From Dermanyssus gallinae (Eukaryota > Arthropoda > Arachnida > Mesostigmata > Dermanyssidae): a DNA stretch of 64,000 bases. Below the pieces are notes generated by a model, which ran no database searches, was not told the origin of the DNA, and worked only from the letters and a program-made list of their open reading frames with translations. Every line of letters begins with the position of its first letter. Position 1 is the stretch's first letter. Shown piece after piece: positions 58,740-64,000 of this stretch. The position numbers and the translations under genes were made by a program. The DNA lies in assembly GCA_003439945.1 (NCBI GenBank), contig QVRM01002135.1, forward strand, positions 186,001-250,000, in the 5' to 3' direction.

Positions 58740-60298
58740 CACGACGAGCGGTCGAGCCGCCAGCCGCCAGCAGGGTTGAGTATAGCCGTAGGGGGGAAGG
58801 CACTAACGGAGCGGGTTGCTACGTTTCCCCAAGTAAGCCAAGTCAGAGACGACCGCGGAGAAAGCAGGGGGGAGAAAGAGAGAATATGAATTAGACCACC
58901 AGCCGGTCCGAATGGGATATCGTTCGTAAGTAACCGCAGCCACCGGGGAGAAGAGGCTAGCTGATAAATAGTTGAAGCCTTGGGGAATTTGAGTGGGGGA
59001 CGTAGAGAGGGCGCTGGCTGCAGGAAGGAGAGGAAAGAAGAAACAAAATAAGGCCGCCCCGTTTTTGGCCTACGCGTTTCACCTGCACCAGTGGCAGAGG
59101 CTGCACTGAGGGTAGCGGACCGCATCTGGAGCTGTCTTTGTTTATGGGGATTCCTTGGTAGAAGGGAAAGAGAAGAAAACCTTGCCATCGCTCAGCGTTG
59201 GGACATAGCCCATCTACTGCGACTGTTACCACCGCTGCACACCTATTCCGACCACGCCGATAGGATGGCATCATCCGTTCCATCGTAGACAAGCTTCACA
59301 AAACACCTCAGGGAGAAGACCTCAAGGGGTGTTCTCGCGAGGGGTGCTGAGATAGGGGGAAGCAGGCCCAACTGGCCAAGCCAAGTTCAGTAGTGGAAAG
59401 CCTGGTCTGATTGGTTGAAGTACAGAGGCGAGCAATTTAAACTTTGCCGTCTTTTTCCCCAAAGGCGAACATCCGTTTCCGGTTCTGCCTCATGGACGAT
59501 TCGACTTAGACGGAGGTGGGCAGCGTTGCCCGTCGAAGACAGCGCCTTGTGGCAATCCTCCCTTTATTCTTCTCTGGCACCTTCTAAAGATGGTCAGACG
59601 AAAAGAACTGAACAAGATCGGCGGCTTTGACCGATTTGAGTTCTGTAAAACGTCAACGAGAGCTTCCACAGCGTGACGTTATGAGTGAAATGTTAATGTT
59701 ATAGAGCACACAATAGGTGGACTTTTTAAGTAATTTTCCAGTATAAGTACATACGTGGCCAAAAACGTCGCATACCTTACAAGCAAGTGTGTCGGGTTAG
59801 ATTTTCAAGTAATTATATTATACATACGATTCGTGAAATAGCTAGATTAGAAGACTAGGCAAACGACAGCTCCCTGCAGCATTGTGCACGCAGGTCAACT
59901 TAGCCAGTGTTTGAAGGCACTTTCCTTTAAGAAATGACATACACATATGAACATTGTATTTGTAGATTTAACAATAAGATGCACAGACCTTACTGTATAC
60001 GAACACGCAGGTGTTGAGACAGACCGTTATGCAAAAAAAATGTTAACTAAGAGTCATATGTGTGCATTCCCATTGTAAAACCTGACACTAAAACATTAAC
60101 ATCGGCGCCTTGCGCGCAGTGTGCTCAAAAATTCTCAAATCTCTCACGCTAATGGCGGTATAAGAACCGATCGACTACGTTCAGAACACGGGGCAGAAGT
60201 TCCATCGCGGTAATTTTGTCCACGTCAGCACGGCCAATACTCGGGCGTAGCGCAGTATGACGGCGCAGTATACAAGTAGACTTGAGGAACCCTGGTCA
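58740..60298. other. GC-richer then unique sequence
   Basis: A 149-codon minus ORF (58739-59188) and a 111-codon one (58957-59292) overlap in a GC-rich block, with no domain. From 59.63 to 60.2 kb I see nothing. Confidence 0.45.
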
Positions 60299-60359
60299 CG
60301 GCATCGGTATGCTGAACGCCCACCAGCATGCCTGGTGGGCGTTCAGCATACCGATGCCG
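60299..60359. repeat. perfect 28-bp inverted repeat, 5-nt loop
   Basis: Positions 60299-60326 and 60332-60359 are exact reverse complements, separated by CATGC. The right arm begins CTGGTGGGCGTTCAGC. No mismatch over 28 bp implies very recent origin or selection. It sits within a plus ORF (60282-60758) that is otherwise low-complexity. Confidence 0.95.
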
Positions 60360-60603
60360 ATACCTAAACACCAGGACAGCGAAGGCGCCGAACATGGCGA
60401 TGGTGGCAATTATGATCACAGCGACGACGACAACCACAACAACAGAAAACAACAACAACAACAACGACGACATCGACATGAGCAACAACACGTGAAATTA
60501 TTAATAAAATTAATGATGATGTACGAAATATTTCCTTCGGTGCACACGAGGCCGAGGAGGAGAACGATGCGAAGCGGCTCCAGCACACCTGCCAAATCTA
60601 GCG
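60360..60603. other. CAA/CGA-rich stretch between inverted repeats
   Basis: ACAACAACA and GACGACGAC tracts at 60420-60470; nothing else. Confidence 0.6.
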
Positions 60604-60662
60604 GCAGCCGATGGGTTTTGCCGAGTCAGAGTCATCGGAAGAGTGGAAAACCCATCGGCTGC
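60604..60662. repeat. perfect 16-bp inverted repeat
   Basis: GCAGCCGATGGGTTTT (60604-60619) is exactly reverse complementary to AAAACCCATCGGCTGC (60647-60662). The 27-nt spacer itself contains CCGA/TCGG. Confidence 0.95.
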
Positions 60663-60667
60663 GGTTT

Positions 60668-60716
60668 CTTAAATCCCCCCCCCTTACCATTGCGGGGAGG
60701 GGGGGGGGGATTTAAG
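60668..60716. repeat. 16-bp inverted repeat with C9/G9 arms
   Basis: CTTAAATCCCCCCCCC (60668-60683) pairs with GGGGGGGGGATTTAAG (60701-60716). The seven-base CTTAAAT/ATTTAAG ends make it more than a chance meeting of a C run and a G run. Confidence 0.92.
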
Positions 60717-60768
60717 GTGCCGCGGCCAGCAATGACGCCAAGCCGCGCTGGCGGGTAAATTCAAACGG

Positions 60769-60784
60769 CACTGGCCGGCCAGTG
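60769..60784. repeat. 16-bp perfect palindrome
   Basis: CACTGGCC/GGCCAGTG, uninterrupted; the fourth inverted-repeat structure within 500 bp. Confidence 0.92.
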
Positions 60785-62483
60785 GTCGACAGTATGCCTG
60801 AGGGTGTGTGTGCGGCTTGAAAACGCGCGGCCAGAGCCATTTGAGAAGACTGCGTGACCGGCTTTATCATCCTCTTACTTTCCACCCCATATCCGCAATG
60901 GCACGCACACATGATGGTGCTGATGATATCCAATGAGTAAGGATTATACTCGAGCGCAATTCGACCCTACTGGTGATATGGGGGCAAGATACAGCAGCTG
61001 TCTTGAGACTGTGTAGCTTTCGGTCTAAATAAACGGGCTACTACTGCTGTTGCTACTAGTCTACGCCCAATGATATCCATACGACTAGGAGTAGTATTAC
61101 ATATAACAATGACTAAGTTGCAACTATAATTACTAGTTTCCTTGGTAATGACAATGATCAGATAATGTATAATTTAAAAAAATGTATTTGCTTTGTCTCG
61201 CTCCTCACCTACACTTCATCTATGGCGTCACCAGTGAATCAACTCGAGCTCTGTAAAGAGCAGAAGAATACAACACAAGTTTACTTTAAAATATTCTCAT
61301 ATTATTCCGAAGCATCTACGTGTATACACACCATAATAGCGGATATGGAGTAAACATTGTCGGCCTTCTACGCAGTGGCAAATTTGCTGCTACAGCTTAA
61401 GAAACGCAAATAAAATACGCATTAGAAAACGCGTCTTGTCGTGCGCTGCTGTCGTCTAACAAAACAGTTAATTACGATCGCTGGTTGAGAGATGCCTCAA
61501 CGGAGAAGCAGCAACAACAACAAGAAAGGCATATTTTTCTCTCTTTGTTTGCCTCATTTTCTTTTCTTGTGATTGGAATCCTTCGTCTCCGTCATTCGGT
61601 TACCCCTACGTGGTCAGGTCGGCGTAAGCATGCGTCGTGTTCTATGTCTGTTCAAATAACCGTCGTCCTATTTCTGTTCCTGTGCGCCGACTTTCTTGTC
61701 TTCGTAGATTTTTCTGTCGTACTCACTTATGAAATTCGGCGGACTCTGCTCTAGGCAATGGCTGCTCAGTGATTGTCAAACTGGCTGCTGCTGCTGCCGC
61801 CGCCGCACGCCGAGAAATGTCACCATTCTTCATGAAGACGACGCCAAAATGAAGTTTGTCTTCCTGCCGGTATCTCCCTTTTTTGCCTTCTCCCTCTACT
61901 CGCACGTTTAGGGTCTAGCGGACATCTGTACTTGACGTATTGCGTCTCTACTTCAACCAACTTAGACCATCCTCAGTGTCGTTGCCTAGAACCGCCGCAT
62001 ATGAGGCGCTTCGAAAACGTCGACGACGACAACCACAACAGCAACAACAACAACAACAACAAAAACCTCATGTCGTACAAGCTAACAGGATCTCGCTCTC
62101 TCAATCACGACTAAACTTAATTGAGTCGGCGGTAAGAAAACTGCTGACTACGCATTAGGGTTGCTTCTGTCGCCTCAAGAAGATAGAACTTCAACCGTTT
62201 TAGAGGCTAGCAGAACATCAGCAGCGTACCACCGCTCTGCCCACGTGGTCCCATATTTCAGGCGCGTGAATTGACAATTTATGGTTGCGTCGCCTAGAGC
62301 CCACCAAGGCCGGGACTTATTGCCTGGGCGATACTTCTTCTGTCTGGACCTATTGGCCTAACAGTGGAATAGTACGGACCTCTACGGCATCAAAACACAG
62401 TCTCTAATTAAGATAAAAAGGTTTTTTTTTTCTATTAGAACGTGTTCTATGGTTAACATAATGTTTTATTCCGTGTATTGCAG
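60785..62483. other. unique sequence
   Basis: On the minus strand, CTTCTGCTCTTTACAG (ending at about 61251) and a donor GTGTAG|GTGAGGAGC (about 61208) bracket 42 nt, but every frame has a stop. At best this is a terminal exon ending VDSLVTP. The plus strand over the same bases is also open (61165-61353). AAC/CAG tracts lie at 62035-62062. The acceptor of the next candidate exon ends the block. Confidence 0.4.
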
Positions 62484-62554
62484 GTGAGTTTGTGGAGAAG
62501 GGTCCTGGGCAAAGTTCCTTGGCCATCGTTGCCAGGAAACGAGGAGTTTGTTCC
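62484..62554 (+). CDS. candidate 71-nt internal exon, unknown protein
   Basis: An acceptor (TTTTATTCCGTGTATTGCAG) ends at 62483 and a consensus donor (TTCC|GTGAGTATC) begins at 62555. Two frames are open across it: one gives RRVLGKVPWPSLPGNEEFVP, the other EFVEKGPGQSSLAIVARKRG. Both look protein-like and I cannot choose. The upstream intron end is T-rich, as expected. No family is recognised. Confidence 0.4.
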
Positions 62555-62595
62555 GTGAGTATCTACGCAACTTTACTCACAGTGGCACCTGATTG

Positions 62596-62598
<3 letters not shown>

Positions 62599-62656
<58 letters not shown>
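62599..62656. repeat. (TA)n microsatellite
   Basis: 58 bp of pure TA, 45 bp after the candidate donor. Confidence 0.95.
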
Positions 62657-62659
<3 letters not shown>

Positions 62660-63770
62660 GATCTCTAAGATAGTTTTCGAGAGCGATAAAAAATATTGTA
62701 AAGCTCGTTAAAGTAAATCTTTGTTCCATTGGAACATAGTCTCTGAGAGGTCTTGCTTCGAAGTCAGAGTGAAAATACTACAATTTGTAAAACTGGTGTT
62801 TACGCCCGACATAGGAGCTCAAAAAGTTCAATTGCGAGACAACCAGTCCTCCACTACAGAAATGAAAAAAATAATTTGTAACACTGGTCAGGAGATGCGA
62901 CATGATCGTTTAGAACAGCATTTGCAAAAAAGGAGCTCTTTTATTAGCTTTCACAACAAATGCCTCAAAATCAATGCCCTACGACCACTTTTAGCTCTCA
63001 AAACTAACACTAGCTAACACATTCGGGCAAACGCACATTTCATGACTATCATTTGGGTACCAACCATATGGTTTTGCGAGCTGTGGTTGCGGGGTAATTA
63101 AGATTTTTCGGCGGGATGTCCAGATTAAGTGCATAAATGACTGTGTGGCAACGTTCACTACCGCCGACGTGTCGCGCGACAGCCGCAACGTTCTTATATC
63201 GCCCCCGAAAACGTTCTGGGAGACCCTGCATATTTATATATATATATATATATATAGATGCATGCACAATTAAGTTACAATGCTCCTTTAAGTGTGGGCG
63301 TTGTTGCAAAGTGATTAGAACACTTAAACCACGCTAGGTGATAGTTCTTTCGGCACGTTAAATGTCCAAGTTGTTTTTAAGATTCGATTTGGGACAGAGA
63401 GCATACGCGGAGAATTAATGTATTTGCATACGATGCTAGGTGGTTGCTTTACGGACGTTTATGAGAATGTTCTTGATGCTAATGACCTTGTTACTGCAAA
63501 TATCCGACAGAAACAGGCCTCATCGCCACTGGTCGTGTCGTTGGGGAATAATCTCCACTTTGGGCCCAGTGGTGGACGACCAATTCCCGTTAGTGGACCG
63601 TGTCTGCACTGTTCGTATCTTGTCTCGAACTCTCGTACCATTGCGTCTTAGCGGAGATGACCTTCGGCAAGGTCAGCTGTTTCCGCGTATATATATATAT
63701 ATATATATATCGGCGGTGATATTTGTTTGCGCTCATGTGTATTCGTGCGTAGACAAAAACCACCGTTGGC

Positions 63771-63802
<32 letters not shown>

Positions 63803-64000
63803 GTAGATTGGCCGATAGGGATGTTTGTTCACGCATATATCTACATATATCACCGTTAGCTAATTTACGATCATGAGTGTTGTTGTTGTCCTGTAGCAGT
63901 TGTTAGCGCTTATCGACCGTAGCCGTCGAAGACATAGAAGCTGCGCTGTCTGGCCGGGCTGGACGAACGGACGGTCTTTGCTGCTCAGCTGGAAAAGCAG
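62657..64000. other. unique sequence with microsatellites
   Basis: A 98-codon plus ORF (62721-63017) has ordinary composition (EVRVKILQFVKLVFTPDIGA) and might be coding, but no motif or splice pair supports it. (TA)n lies at 63233-63256, 63687-63710 and 63776-63802, the last two flanked by similar CACCGTTGGCTA/CACCGTTAGCTA words (63761, 63852). Confidence 0.4.

Noticed and set aside
61209..61250. 42-nt minus-strand exon with strong splice sites
   Set aside because: No frame is open across it; only a terminal-exon reading is possible and the plus strand is also open.

Overview
This window looks like nuclear DNA from an animal, most likely an arthropod. No long open reading frame carries a recognisable domain from end to end. 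The strand is interrupted about every 1-3 kb by (AT)n, (GA)n, (CA)n and trinucleotide microsatellites. The only clear homologies are short, decayed transposable-element relics: mariner transposase, an R1/Jockey-type LINE, another retroelement pol tail, a Ty3/gypsy integrase-like piece and two tRNA-derived SINEs. Sparse coding signal bounded by GT-AG splice consensus fits an intron or intergenic region of an intron-bearing genome. The mariner and R1-like relics and the heavy (AT)n load would suit a parasitiform mite or similar arthropod, but that placement is a guess.

Layout. 0-12 kb: mostly unique non-coding sequence with microsatellites, including a 29-bp inverted repeat around an (AT)n core at 2.7-2.9 kb and a possible N-myristoylated first exon at 9.7 kb. 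12-18 kb: a retroelement pol tail on the minus strand, GC-richer trinucleotide and purine-rich low-complexity DNA (13-16 kb), one minus-strand exon candidate and a 209-bp hexanucleotide array. 18-31 kb: mariner relic, unrecognised minus ORFs at 21 and 23 kb, one plus-strand exon candidate, a SINE, a LINE relic, a 74-bp tandem duplication and a second SINE. 31-45 kb: a GC-rich block (32-33.5 kb), a minus-strand 41-nt microexon candidate, a second mariner relic, a stem-loop, and a minus-strand candidate first exon at 44.5 kb. 45-64 kb: a gypsy integrase-like relic, three better-supported candidate exons (47.0, 53.2 and 62.5 kb), a candidate N-terminus at 56.7 kb, long (AT)n tracts, and a cluster of perfect inverted repeats at 60.3-60.8 kb.

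No complete gene can be assembled. The candidate exons lie on both strands and could belong to several genes with long introns, so no pathway can be inferred. Exon calls rest on splice consensus plus an open frame; most cannot be assigned to a family by eye. The structurally most unusual items are the hairpin cluster at 60.3-60.8 kb, the palindromic AT-rich repeat at 2.73-2.87 kb and the 19-bp foldback at 52.0 kb. I found no convincing undescribed multi-gene system.
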